From contig JAXMFT010000009.1 of the NCBI GenBank assembly GCA_046347635.1, positions 130,537 through 194,536 on the forward strand: a stretch of DNA of 64,000 nucleotides. The letters are read 5' to 3'. Of this stretch, positions 43,273-52,459 are shown piece by piece. The DNA is from JAGVSZ01 sp019137045. GTDB taxonomy: Bacteria > Pseudomonadota > Gammaproteobacteria > Burkholderiales > SG8-39. The translations under genes were made by a program, and so were the position numbers. The stretch's first letter is position 1, and every line of letters begins with the position of its first letter. The notes beneath the pieces were generated by a model that was not told where the DNA came from, ran no database searches, and was given only the letters and a program-made list of their open reading frames with translations.

Positions 43273-45117
43273 ATGCCTGCACGCCTGTCGCGCGCCTTTG
43301 CGGCGCTCTGCGCTCTCACGTTCGTCCTGCCCGTCCACGCCGCCGACGACCCGGCGGACGAAATCGTCGTCACCGCGACCCGCACGCCGACGCGCGCGAG
43401 CGCCGTGGTGAGCGACATCAGCGTCATCACGCGCGCGGAGATCGACCAGGCCGGGGCATCCAGCCTGGCGGAGATCCTGCAGGCGCAGCCCGGCCTGGAG
43501 ATCACGCAGAACGGCGGCCTGGGCACGGCCCAGAGCGTGTTCCTGCGCGGCACCGGCCCGACGCAATCGCTCGTGCTGGTGGACGGGCTGCGCGTCGGGT
43601 CGGCGACCACCGGCACGACCGCGTTCCAGACGCTCACCCCGAGCCAGATCCAGCGCATCGAGATCGTGCGCGGCCCGATGAGCAGCCTGTACGGCGCCGA
43701 CGCGCTGGGCGGCGTGATCCAGATCTTCACCCGCGCCGAGCCCGGGCCGGTGCGGCCGCGCGCGTCGGCGGGCTACGGCACCTACAACACCCAGCAGTAC
43801 ACCGCGGGGATCGGCGGGGGCGAGGGCAGCACCACCTTCGACCTGGGCGGCGGCTACCTCTCGAGCTCGAGCTTCAGCGCGGTGCAGGACCAGACGAGCC
43901 CGTTCTACCAGCCCGACAAGGACGGCTACCGCAACACCGCCGCGACGGCGCGGATCGCGCACCGCCTCGCGCCCGAGCACGAGCTCGGCGCGACGGCGTT
44001 CTGGTCGGACGGACGCACCCACTTCGACGGCTTCTTCAGCACCTTCGACGACTACACCGACCAGACCCTGTCGGCCTTCGGCGCCTACAGCCGCAACCGC
44101 TTCCTGCCCGAGTGGCAAAGCCAGGTGCGCGTCGGCCGCGGCACCGACGACTCGACCACCGTGTCCGGCCCGACGCGCAGCGTCTTCAAGACGGTCCAGG
44201 ACCAGGTGGGGTGGCAGAACGACATCACGACGCCGGTGGGCACCGTGCTGCTCGCCGCGGAGTACCTCGATCAGAAGGTGAGCGGATCGACCGACTTCAC
44301 GGTCGACAGCCGCACGGTCTGGTCGGCGCTCGGCGGCTACACCGGCCGGTTCGGGCCGCACACGCTGCAGGCGAACCTGCGCCTCGACGACAACTCGCAG
44401 TTCGGGGCCGAGACCACCGGGTCGATCGGGTACGCCTACGCCTTCGCGCCCGGGTGGCGCGCATCGGCCGCCTACGGCACCGCGTTCCGGGCGCCCACCT
44501 TCAACGAGCTGTACTTCCCGCCCGCGTTCGGCTGCCCGGCGTACGGCAACCCGAACCTCGAGCCCGAGTCGGGGCGGAACCTCGAGGCCGGGGTGCGGTA
44601 CGAACGCGGCGGGCAGAAGGCGGGCATCATCGGCTACCGCAACCGCGTGAGCGACCTGATCGTCGCGGCCGCCATTCCCGGCAACCCGTTCTGCGTGCGC
44701 GCGGAGAACGTGCAGGAGGCGGAGATCACCGGCGTCACGCTGACCTACGAGCTCTTCCTCGGCGGCTGGACGGCGCGCGCGAGCGCCGACTTCCAGAATC
44801 CCAAGAACGAGACGCTCGACCGGCAGCTGCCGTTCCGCGCCAGGGAGCACGGCGCGGCGAGCGTCGCCTACGGGGTCGGCCCGTGGCAGGCGGGGGTCGA
44901 GGTGGTCGCGTCCGGACCGCGCTACAACAACGTCGCGAACACCCAGCTCCTCGGCGGCTACGCGGTGGTGAACCTCTTCGGCGAGTACCGCTTCCGCGAC
45001 GGCTGGTCGCTCTTCGCGCGCATCAACAACCTCCTCGACAAGGACTACGAGCTCATCCGCGGGTTCGCGACGCCGGGCTTCAACGTGTTCGCCGGGGTAC
45101 GCTACGCGGTGCGATGA
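43273..45117 (+). CDS. btuB: TonB-dependent outer-membrane cobalamin receptor
   Basis: This is a 614-residue outer-membrane receptor. The signal peptide ends at PVHA-ADD and is followed by the TonB box region DEIVVTATR. The plug domain spans about residues 35-150 (IVRGPMSSLYGADALGGVIQ), and the 22-strand barrel ends in an aromatic-poor GVRYAVR. It imports B12 using TonB energy. Control by the riboswitch supports cobalamin specificity. The stop overlaps the cobU start by 4 bp (ATGA). Confidence 0.93.
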   Translation: MPARLSRAFAALCALTFVLPVHAADDPADEIVVTATRTPTRASAVVSDISVITRAEIDQAGASSLAEILQAQPGLEITQNGGLGTAQSVFLRGTGPTQSLVLVDGLRVGSATTGTTAFQTLTPSQIQRIEIVRGPMSSLYGADALGGVIQIFTRAEPGPVRPRASAGYGTYNTQQYTAGIGGGEGSTTFDLGGGYLSSSSFSAVQDQTSPFYQPDKDGYRNTAATARIAHRLAPEHELGATAFWSDGRTHFDGFFSTFDDYTDQTLSAFGAYSRNRFLPEWQSQVRVGRGTDDSTTVSGPTRSVFKTVQDQVGWQNDITTPVGTVLLAAEYLDQKVSGSTDFTVDSRTVWSALGGYTGRFGPHTLQANLRLDDNSQFGAETTGSIGYAYAFAPGWRASAAYGTAFRAPTFNELYFPPAFGCPAYGNPNLEPESGRNLEAGVRYERGGQKAGIIGYRNRVSDLIVAAAIPGNPFCVRAENVQEAEITGVTLTYELFLGGWTARASADFQNPKNETLDRQLPFRAREHGAASVAYGVGPWQAGVEVVASGPRYNNVANTQLLGGYAVVNLFGEYRFRDGWSLFARINNLLDKDYELIRGFATPGFNVFAGVRYAVR

Positions 45118-45641
45118 CGGACGCCTCGCGCGAACTGATCCTCGGGGGCGCGCGGTCGGGCAAGAGCGCCCTGGCCGTGCGCCTCGCGCAGGCCTCCGGC
45201 GCCGCGGTGCGCCTGGTCGTCACCGCGACCGCGGACGATGCCGAGATGGCCGAACGCATCGCGCGCCATCGCGCGGCGCGTCCCGCTACGTGGCGGGTCG
45301 TGGAGGCGCCAACCGCGCTCGCGGCGGCGCTGCGCGCGGAGTGCGCGGCCGACCGGATCGTCGTCGTCGACTGCCTCACGCTCTGGCTCGCGAACCTCGT
45401 GCTCGCGCCGGAGCTGCTCGAGCGCGAGCGCGCAGCGCTGCTCGAGGCGCTGCCGGCGCTCCCGGGTCGCGTGCTGCTGGTCGCGAACGAGGTCGGGCAG
45501 GGCATCGTGCCGGAGAACGCGCTCGCGCGGCGCTTTCGCGACGAGCAGGGCGCGCTCAACCAGGCGGTGGCCGCCGCCTGTCAGCGCGTGGTCCTGGTCG
45601 CGGCCGGAATCCCGCTCGTGCTCAAGGGGCCGCCGCTCTGA
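45114..45641 (+). CDS. cobU: Adenosylcobinamide kinase/guanylyltransferase
   Basis: The 175 residues include the P-loop LGGARSGKSAL near residue 12 and the guanylylated His region IARHRAARP near 46. VVDCLTLWLANL is near 80 and ANEVGQGIVPENALARRF near 118. CobU phosphorylates adenosylcobinamide and then attaches GMP, preparing the nucleotide-loop step that CobS completes. It is translationally coupled to btuB and overlaps the convergent cobQ gene by 20 bp. Confidence 0.94.
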   Translation: MTDASRELILGGARSGKSALAVRLAQASGAAVRLVVTATADDAEMAERIARHRAARPATWRVVEAPTALAAALRAECAADRIVVVDCLTLWLANLVLAPELLERERAALLEALPALPGRVLLVANEVGQGIVPENALARRFRDEQGALNQAVAAACQRVVLVAAGIPLVLKGPPL

Positions 45642-47097
45642 CGCGCGGGCGGAAATGGGCGGCGATGCGCGCGAGATCGAGGTGCCCGCTCACCGCGTCG
45701 GCGAGGCGGTCGATATGCGCTTCGCGCAGCGCGCGGTAGTCGGGCGCGCCGGGCGCGTCGAGCCCGGCCCATGCGAGCAGCGCGTCGCGCGCCTCGGGAT
45801 GGTCGAAGAGCCCGTGCAGGTAGGTGCCGAGGATCTGCCCGTCGGCGGAGCGCGCGCCGTCCGGTCGCGCGCCGAGCCACGCCACCGGCCGCTCGAGCGC
45901 GGGGCCGGTCGTGACGCCCATGTGGATCTCGTAGCCGGCGACCGCGGCGTCGGCGAAGGCGAGGCGCCCGGCGGCGCGCTCGAGCCGCTTCGCCGGCGCG
46001 AGCGTCGTCTCGACCTCGAGCAGGCCCAGGCCCGGGGCCGCGCCGGCGGCGCCCTCGACGCCGCGGGGATCGTCGAGGCGCACGCCGAGCATCTGGAAGC
46101 CGCCGCAGATCCCGATGACCTTGCCGCCGTAACGCAGGTGCCGCGCGAGCGCCCGGTCCCAGCCCGCCGCGCGCAGGTGCGCGAGGTCGGCCTGCACGCT
46201 CTTGCTCCCCGGGAGCACCACGAGGTCGGCGGCCGGCATCGGCGCCGCGAGGTCGGCGAACTGCAGGTCGACCGCCGGGTGCAGCCGCAGGGGATCGAAG
46301 TCGGTGTGGTTGCTGATGCGCGGGAGCACCGGCACGACGACGCGCAGCCGCGCGCCGGGCTTGTCCGGCCGCGCGCGCGGGATCGCGTCCTCGGCTTCGA
46401 GATGGAGCCCGTGCAGATAGGGCAGCACGCCGAGCACCGGCTTGCCGGTGCGGCGCTCGAGCCAGTCGAGCCCCGGATCGAGCAGCGCGCGGTCGCCGCG
46501 AAAGCGGTTGACGACGAACCCGACCACCCGCTCGCGCTCGCTCGGCGCGAGCAGCTCGAGCGTCCCGACCAGGTGCGCGAACACCCCGCCGCGGTCGATG
46601 TCGGCGACGAGCAGCACCGGGCAGTCCACCGCCTCGGCGAAGCCCATGTTGGCGACGTCGCCCGCGCGCAGGTTGATCTCCGCCGGGCTGCCCGCGCCCT
46701 CGACGACGATGCAGTCGTAAGCGCGCTCGAGCCGGCGGTAGGCGTCGAGCACGGCGCGCAGCGCGCGCGGCTTGTACTCGTGATAGGCGAGCGCCTCCAT
46801 GTTCGCGAGCGGCCGCCCGTGCACGATCACCTGCGCGCCGCAGTCGGAGTTCGGCTTGAGCAGGATCGGGTTCATGTCGGTGTGCGGCTCGAGCCCGCAG
46901 GCCTGCGCCTGCACCGCCTGCGCGCGGCCGATCTCGCCGCCGTCGACGGTGACCGCGCTGTTGAGCGCCATGTTCTGCGGCTTGAACGGCGCGACGCGCA
47001 CCCCGCGCCGCGCGAGCACCCGGCACAGGCCGGCGACGAGCGTGCTCTTGCCCGCGTCGGAGGTCGTGCCCTGGACCATCAGGGTCGAGTCGATCAT
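45622..47097 (-). CDS. cobQ: Adenosylcobyric acid synthase
   Basis: This 491-residue amidotransferase starts with the dethiobiotin-synthetase-like domain (MVQGTTSDAGKSTLVAGLCR, FKPQNMALNS) and ends with a class I glutaminase domain. The latter has the nucleophile in VIGICGGFQMLG near residue 325 and the GTYLHGLFDHPEAR His region near 435. It amidates four carboxylates of adenosylcobyrinic acid a,c-diamide. Being alone on the minus strand, it is divergent from cbiB with a 32-bp gap. Confidence 0.94.
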   Translation of the reverse strand: MIDSTLMVQGTTSDAGKSTLVAGLCRVLARRGVRVAPFKPQNMALNSAVTVDGGEIGRAQAVQAQACGLEPHTDMNPILLKPNSDCGAQVIVHGRPLANMEALAYHEYKPRALRAVLDAYRRLERAYDCIVVEGAGSPAEINLRAGDVANMGFAEAVDCPVLLVADIDRGGVFAHLVGTLELLAPSERERVVGFVVNRFRGDRALLDPGLDWLERRTGKPVLGVLPYLHGLHLEAEDAIPRARPDKPGARLRVVVPVLPRISNHTDFDPLRLHPAVDLQFADLAAPMPAADLVVLPGSKSVQADLAHLRAAGWDRALARHLRYGGKVIGICGGFQMLGVRLDDPRGVEGAAGAAPGLGLLEVETTLAPAKRLERAAGRLAFADAAVAGYEIHMGVTTGPALERPVAWLGARPDGARSADGQILGTYLHGLFDHPEARDALLAWAGLDAPGAPDYRALREAHIDRLADAVSGHLDLARIAAHFRPRVRAAAP

Positions 47098-47129
47098 GCG
47101 CCGATTATCGCATCGGCCATTCGCGCCCC

Positions 47130-48057
47130 ATGACGAGCGCCGCGCTCGCCGCCGCCGCGCTCGCGCTCGACGCGCTGTGCGGCGAGCCGCGCCGCTTGCA
47201 TCCGCTCGTGGGCTTCGGCGCGGCCGCGGCGCGGCTCGAGGAGCGGCTGCTCGCGCCGCCGGGGTTCGCGCAGCGGCCTGCCGCGCGCCTCGCGGGCGCC
47301 GGCGCGGTGGTGCTGCTCGTCGCGCCGCCGGTCGCGCTCGTCGCGGCCGCGGGCGCGAGCCTCGCCGGCCCGGCGGTGGACGTCGTCGTGCTCTACTGCG
47401 CGCTCGGCGCGCGCAGCCTCGCGCAGCACGCCGCCGCGGTGGCCGCGCCCCTCGCCGCGGGCGACCTCGCGGCCGCGCGCGCGCGTGGCGCTGATCGTGA
47501 GCCGCGACACCGCCGACATGGACGCCGCCGACGTGAGCCGCGCGGCGGTCGAGTCGGTGCTCGAGAACGGGTCGGACGCGGTGTTCGCGACGCTCTTCTG
47601 GTTCGCCGTCGCCGGCGGCGCGGGCGCGCTCGCGCACCGGCTCGTCAACACGCTCGACGCGATGTGGGGCTACCGCACCGAGCGGCTGGGCCGCTTCGGC
47701 TGGGCCGCGGCGCGGCTCGACGACGTCCTGAACTGGCTGCCGGCGCGGCTCGCCGCGCTCACCTACGCGCTCCTCGGCCGCACGCGCGCCGCCCTCGCGT
47801 GCTGGCGCGACCAGGCGCACGCCTGGTACAGCCCCAACGCCGGCCCGGTGATGGCCGCGGGCGCCGGGGCGCTCGGCGTCTCGCTCGGCGGGCCCGCGCG
47901 CTATCACGGCGCGCCGAAAGCCCGCCCCCCGCTCGGCTGCGGCCGCGCACCCGACGCCGCCGACATCGACCGGGCGGTGCGGCTCGTGCAGCGCGGGGTC
48001 GTCGTGTGGCTCGTCGGGCTCGCGGCGCTCGACCTGGCGAGGGGGTGGCTTGCTTGA
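47130..48057 (+). CDS. cbiB: Adenosylcobinamide-phosphate synthase, with one frameshift
   Basis: This is an integral membrane enzyme of about 308 residues. The first frame gives LALDALCGEPRRLHPLVGFG and several hydrophobic helices up to about 47,473. The conserved VSRDTADMDAADVSRAAVES, VLENGSDAVFATLFW and AHAWYSPNAGPVMAA then follow in the +1 frame. The switch lies in a (GC)n run at 47,474-47,487, a typical place for a dinucleotide slip. CbiB/CobD joins aminopropanol phosphate to cobyric acid. The stop overlaps the next gene by 8 bp. Confidence 0.9.
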
Positions 48058-49042
48058 GCACGGCGGCGGCGTCCTGGCCGCGGCGCGGCGCTACGGGCAT
48101 GCCCCGGAGCAGTGGCTCGACCTGTCGACCGGCATCAATCCGGTCGGATGGTCGGTGGGCGAGATCCCGCGGGAAGCGTGGCAGCGCTTGCCGGAGGACG
48201 AGGACGGCCTGCTCGACGTCGCGCGCGGCTACTACGGCAGCGCGCACCTTGCCGCCGCCGCGGGCTCGCAGGCGGCGATCGAAGCCCTGCCGTGGCTGCG
48301 TCCGCCCGGTCCGGTCGCGATCCTCGCCCCCACGTACGCCGAGCACGCCCGCGCCTGGCGGCGCGCCGGCCACCGGGTGCTCGAGGCGTCGGCCGCGGAA
48401 GTGCCGGCGCTGCTCGACCGCGTCGACGCGCTGGTGGCGTGCAACCCGAACAACCCGACCGGCGAGCGCCTGCCCCGCGCGCTGCTGCACGCGTGGCAAG
48501 CGCGGCTCGCGGCGCGGGACGGCTGGCTCGTCGTGGACGAGGCGTACGCCGACGCGGATCCCGCCGAGAGCCTCGCGCGCGACTGCGGGCGCGCGGGCCT
48601 GATCGTGCTGCGCTCGCCCGGCAAGTTCTTCGGGCTCGCCGGCATCCGGCTCGGCTTCGCGCTCGGCTCGCCCGCGCTCGTCGCGGCGCTCGCCGAGCGG
48701 CTCGGCCCGTGGCCCGCGAGCGGCCCGGCGCGCTGGGTCGGGGCGCGCGCGCTCGCCGACCGCGCGTGGCAGCAGGCCGCGCGCGCACGGCTCGGCGCGG
48801 CCGCCGCGCAGCTGGCCGCCCTGCTCGACGCGCACGGTTTGCGCGTCGCGGGCAGCACGGCGCTGTTCGCGTGGGTCCCCACGCCGCGCGCCGCGGCCCT
48901 GGGCGAATTCCTCGCGGCGCGCGCGATCCTGGTGCGCGTCTTCGCCGCGCCGTCGGGCGTCCGGTTCGGCCTGCCCGGATCGCCGCAGGCGTTTGCCCGG
49001 CTGCAGGCGGCCTTGGCCGCCTGGCGGCAAGGCGATGCGTAG
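48050..49042 (+). CDS. CobD/CobC-like L-threonine-O-3-phosphate decarboxylase (PLP)
   Basis: This is a 330-residue fold-type I aminotransferase-like enzyme. LDLSTGINPVGW is near residue 23, ACNPNNPTGERL near 129, and VVDEAYADADP near 161. The PLP lysine is in RSPGKFFGLAGIRLG near 190. It makes (R)-1-amino-2-propanol phosphate for the nucleotide loop, which CbiB attaches. The start is TTG at 48,050 after a GAGGGGGTGG ribosome site, overlapping cbiB by 8 bp. The next gene overlaps by 8 bp too. Confidence 0.9.
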   Translation: MLEHGGGVLAAARRYGHAPEQWLDLSTGINPVGWSVGEIPREAWQRLPEDEDGLLDVARGYYGSAHLAAAAGSQAAIEALPWLRPPGPVAILAPTYAEHARAWRRAGHRVLEASAAEVPALLDRVDALVACNPNNPTGERLPRALLHAWQARLAARDGWLVVDEAYADADPAESLARDCGRAGLIVLRSPGKFFGLAGIRLGFALGSPALVAALAERLGPWPASGPARWVGARALADRAWQQAARARLGAAAAQLAALLDAHGLRVAGSTALFAWVPTPRAAALGEFLAARAILVRVFAAPSGVRFGLPGSPQAFARLQAALAAWRQGDA

Positions 49043-49913
49043 TCTCCTCGCGCTGCTGCTCGTGTTCGCGGCGCATGCGGCGTGCGCCGAGGTGGCGGTC
49101 GTCGACGACACCGGCGCACGCGTCGTGCTCGCCGCGCCCGCGCGGCGCATCGTGAGCCTCGCGCCGCACGTCACCGAGCTGCTGTTCGCGGCCGGCGCGG
49201 GCGCGCGGGTCGTCGGCGTCGTCGACTACAGCGACTATCCGCCCGCGGCCAGGGCGCTCCCCCGCGTGGGCGGCTACAGCCGCATCGACTTCGAGGCGAT
49301 CCTCGCGCTCAAGCCCGACCTCGTGGTGGGGTGGCGGAGCGGCAACGGACCGGACACCCTCGAGCGGCTGCGGCGCCTCGGCCTGCCGGTCTTCGCGTCG
49401 CAGCCGGGCACGCTGCCGCAGATCGCCCAGACCCTCGAGCGGCTCGGCGCGCTCGCCGGGACCGCGGCGGCGGCCGACCGCGCGGCCGCCGCGTTCCGCG
49501 CGCGCTACGCAGCGCTGCGCGCGCGCTATGCGGGCCGCGACGAGGTGCGCGTGTTCTACGCGATCTGGCATCGCCCGCCGATCACCGTCAACGACGCGCA
49601 CATGATCAGCGACGTGATCCGGCTGTGCGGCGGGCGCAACGTGTTCGGCCGGCTGGCCGCGCTCGCGCCGACGGTGAACGAGGAGGACGTCGTGCGCGCC
49701 GACCCGGAAGCGATCGTCGCGAGCGGCGACGGCGACGAGCGGCCGCAATGGCTCGACGACTGGAAGCGCTGGCCGCGGCTCACCGCGGTCGAGCGCGGCA
49801 ATCTCTACGCGGTTCCGGCGCAGCTCATCCAGCGCCCGACGCCGCGCGTGCTGGACGGCGCCGAGCGGCTCTGCGCCGCGCTCGAGGACGCGCGGCGCAA
49901 GCGGCCGCGCTGA
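49035..49913 (+). CDS. btuF: Periplasmic cobalamin-binding protein
   Basis: This is a 292-residue class III binding protein with a signal peptide (cleavage near AHAACA-EVA). PARRIVSLAPHVTELLFAAG near residue 38, VGVVDYSDYPPAA near 62 and LALKPDLVVGW near 95 are typical of BtuF. It delivers B12 to the BtuCD transporter encoded convergently 14 bp away. The start at 49,035 overlaps the upstream gene by 8 bp; a longer in-frame version has no signal peptide. Confidence 0.92.
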   Translation: MRSLLALLLVFAAHAACAEVAVVDDTGARVVLAAPARRIVSLAPHVTELLFAAGAGARVVGVVDYSDYPPAARALPRVGGYSRIDFEAILALKPDLVVGWRSGNGPDTLERLRRLGLPVFASQPGTLPQIAQTLERLGALAGTAAAADRAAAAFRARYAALRARYAGRDEVRVFYAIWHRPPITVNDAHMISDVIRLCGGRNVFGRLAALAPTVNEEDVVRADPEAIVASGDGDERPQWLDDWKRWPRLTAVERGNLYAVPAQLIQRPTPRVLDGAERLCAALEDARRKRPR

Positions 49914-49927
49914 GCCGCGGGCGGCGC

Positions 49928-50701
49928 TCAGCCCGGGACGAACACCGGCCCGCGCGGGCCCTCGATCCGCGCCACCGGGTGCGCGTAGAGCCGCCCGAGC
50001 GTGCGCGGCTCGAGCACCTCCGGCACCGGCCCCTGCGCCGTCTCCCCGCCGCCGAAGATGAGCAGCGCGTGCGTGCAATAGCGCGCGGCGAGGTTCACGT
50101 CGTGCAGGGTCATCACCAGCGCCTTACCCTGCGGCGTGGCCGCCGCGGCGAGCGCGTCGAGGATGGCGACCTGGTGGTGGAGGTCGAGATGGCTGCTCGG
50201 CTCGTCGAGCAGCATGAGCGCCGGGTCCTGCGCGAGCAGCGCGGCGATCGAGACCCGGCGCCGCTCGCCGCCGGACAGCGTGCCGAGGCGGCGCTCGTCG
50301 CAGCCCGCGAGCGCCACGCGCGCGAGCGCCGCGCGCGCCGCCGCGACGTCCGCCGCGCTCTCCCAGGCCCACGGGGCGACGTGCGGATGCCGTCCGGCCA
50401 GCACCGCCTCGAGCGCCGTGGCCTCGAACGCATCGTGCTCCGACTGCAGCAGCATGCCGCGCAGGCGCGCGCGCGCGCGGCCGCTCGCCGCGGCGAGCGG
50501 CCGGCCGGCGAGCAGCCCCTCCCCCGCCTGCGGGGGGCGCAGGCCCGCGAGCGTGCGCAGCAGCGTGGTCTTGCCGACGCCGTTCACGCCGAGCACCGCC
50601 CAGCGCTCGCCGCGCGCGACGCGCAGCGCCAGCCGGTCGCAGACCGTCTTGGCGGCGATCTCGACCGCGAGCGCGCGCGCCTCGAGCAGCGGCGCGCTCA
50701 T
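49928..50701 (-). CDS. btuD: Cobalamin ABC transporter ATPase
   Basis: This is a 257-residue ABC ATPase of the iron-siderophore/B12 group. Walker A GVNGVGKTTLLRTL is near residue 38, the signature LGTLSGGERRRVSIA near 137, and Walker B LMLLDEPSSHLDLHH near 158. Its ATG overlaps the btuC stop by 4 bp. It closes the operon cobT-cobC-cobS-btuC-btuD. Confidence 0.92.
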   Translation of the reverse strand: MSAPLLEARALAVEIAAKTVCDRLALRVARGERWAVLGVNGVGKTTLLRTLAGLRPPQAGEGLLAGRPLAAASGRARARLRGMLLQSEHDAFEATALEAVLAGRHPHVAPWAWESAADVAAARAALARVALAGCDERRLGTLSGGERRRVSIAALLAQDPALMLLDEPSSHLDLHHQVAILDALAAAATPQGKALVMTLHDVNLAARYCTHALLIFGGGETAQGPVPEVLEPRTLGRLYAHPVARIEGPRGPVFVPG

Positions 50702-51675
50702 CGGCTGCGGCGCACGAGCAGCGCGAGGAAGAGCGGCACGCCGATGACCGCGGTCACCACGCCCACCGGGAGCTGCTGCGGGGCGAGGAGCGTGCGCGCG
50801 AGCGTGTCGGCGAGGACGAGCAGCGCGCCGCCGCCGAGCGCGGCCGCGGGGACGAGCACGCGGTGGTCGTGGCCCGCGGCGAGGCGCACGAGGTGCGGCA
50901 CCACGAGGCCGATGAAGCCGATCGTCCCCGCCGTGACCACGGCCGCGGCGGTGAGCGCCGCGGCGACGAGGAGGACGGCGAGGCGCGTCGGCGCGACCTC
51001 GACGCCGAGGAGCGCCGCCTGGTCGTCGCCCTGGGCGAGCAGGTTCAGCTTGCGCGCGAGCACGAGCGCCGCGGCGCCGCCGACCGCCAGGGCCGCCAGG
51101 GACGGCCCGCCGCCGGTCGCGAGGCTGAGATCGCCCATCAGCCAGAAGAGCATCCCGCGCAGGCGCTGGTCGGGGGCGACCGCCAGCATGAACGTGACGA
51201 CCGCGCCCCAGCCGGCGGCGATGATCACGCCGACGAGCAGGAGGCGGGTGGGCATCCACCTGCCCCCTACGCGCCCGAGCACGAGCACCAGGGCGGTCGA
51301 CGCCGCCGCGCCCGCGAACGCCGCGCCGGGGACCACGAGCCCGGCGGCGCCGGCCAGGATCGCGCCGAGCGCGCCCACCGCCGCGCCGCCCGAGATGCCG
51401 AGCACGTACGGGTCGGCGAGCGGATTGCGGACCAGCACCTGCATCAGCACGCCCGCGACCGCGAGCAGGCCGCCGGTCGCGAAGGCATCGAGCGCGCGCG
51501 GCAGGCGCAGCTCGCGCACGATGTCCCCGTCCAGCGCGCCGGGCGGCGCGCGCAGCGCGTCGAGGACGGCGCCCGGCGCGATCGCGACGCTGCCCGCCAC
51601 GAGCGCGATCGCGACGCTGGCGAGCGCGAACAGCGCGAGCGCGCCGAGCAGGAACGCGTGGCGCGCGCCGATCAT
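50698..51675 (-). CDS. btuC: Cobalamin ABC transporter permease
   Basis: This is a 325-residue FecCD-family permease with about ten membrane helices. Conserved segments are VRELRLPRALDAFATGG near residue 50, QVLVRNPLADPYVLGISGG near 80, GFIGLVVPHLVRL near 250 and a final QQLPVGVVTAVIGVPLFL. It pairs with BtuD and BtuF. The start overlaps the cobS stop by 4 bp. Confidence 0.92.
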   Translation of the reverse strand: MIGARHAFLLGALALFALASVAIALVAGSVAIAPGAVLDALRAPPGALDGDIVRELRLPRALDAFATGGLLAVAGVLMQVLVRNPLADPYVLGISGGAAVGALGAILAGAAGLVVPGAAFAGAAASTALVLVLGRVGGRWMPTRLLLVGVIIAAGWGAVVTFMLAVAPDQRLRGMLFWLMGDLSLATGGGPSLAALAVGGAAALVLARKLNLLAQGDDQAALLGVEVAPTRLAVLLVAAALTAAAVVTAGTIGFIGLVVPHLVRLAAGHDHRVLVPAAALGGGALLVLADTLARTLLAPQQLPVGVVTAVIGVPLFLALLVRRSR

Positions 51676-52457
51676 CGCTGCGCCCAGACGGCGCAGGCCA
51701 CCGCGACGACCGCGAGGAGCGCGGTCTCGCAGATCTCGATGCCGGCGCCGAGCGCGTCCCCGGTCATGCCGCCCAGCCGGCGCCTGAGAAAGGCCCACCA
51801 CAGCGCGATCGCGACCGGCGCGACCGCGAGCGGCGCAAAGACCCACACGCTGGCGGCGAGGAGCGCGATGGCCCAGACGGCGACGCTCGCGCGCTGCGCG
51901 CGCCAGGCGAAGCGCTCGCCGCTGCCCGGCGCGAGCGGCGGCAGCGACTGCGACCAGACCACCGCGCCGAGACGCGCCCAGGGGGGGACGAGGGCGAGCG
52001 CGACGAGCAGGGCCGCGTCGCCGGCGATCGCCGCGGCGCGCCCCGCGTCGGCGAGCGGCGGGAGCGCCCGGGCCGCGAGCGCGAGCAGGACGAGCTTCGT
52101 CGCGAGCACCAGCACCAGGGCGATCACGCCGAAGGCGCCGACGTGCGGATCGCGCAGCACTTCCAGCACGCGCCGCGGATCGCGGTGCGCGGCGCCGAGC
52201 GCGTCGGCGAGGTCGGCCAGCCCGTCGAGGTGCAGCGCGCCGGTGATCCACACCCAGACGAGCAGGCCGGCGATCGCGCCCAGCCACGGGTCGACGCGCG
52301 CGCCGAGCGCGAGCGCGGCGGCCACCGCGGCGCCGATCACCGCGCCGACGAGCGGGAACCAGATCGCCGCGCGGGCGAGCTCCCCGGGCTCGAACCCGGC
52401 GAGCCGCGGCGTCGGGAGCCGCGTGAGGAACTGGAACGCGAGGACGAGCCCGCGCAT
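51672..52457 (-). CDS. cobS: Adenosylcobinamide-GDP ribazoletransferase (cobalamin synthase)
   Basis: The 261 residues begin AFQFLTRLPTPRL, followed by the diagnostic ALHLDGLADLADALGAAHR near residue 75 and about six hydrophobic segments. GGMTGDALGAGIEI occurs near 220. CobS joins alpha-ribazole to adenosylcobinamide-GDP in the inner membrane. It lies 2 bp after cobC and overlaps btuC by 4 bp. Confidence 0.94.
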   Translation of the reverse strand: MRGLVLAFQFLTRLPTPRLAGFEPGELARAAIWFPLVGAVIGAAVAAALALGARVDPWLGAIAGLLVWVWITGALHLDGLADLADALGAAHRDPRRVLEVLRDPHVGAFGVIALVLVLATKLVLLALAARALPPLADAGRAAAIAGDAALLVALALVPPWARLGAVVWSQSLPPLAPGSGERFAWRAQRASVAVWAIALLAASVWVFAPLAVAPVAIALWWAFLRRRLGGMTGDALGAGIEICETALLAVVAVACAVWAQR

Positions 52458-52459
52458 CG

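Noticed and set aside
43080..45641. An 853-residue frame ending in CobU
   Set aside because: Only the last 175 codons (from 45,114) are conserved; the rest is an out-of-frame shadow of btuB.
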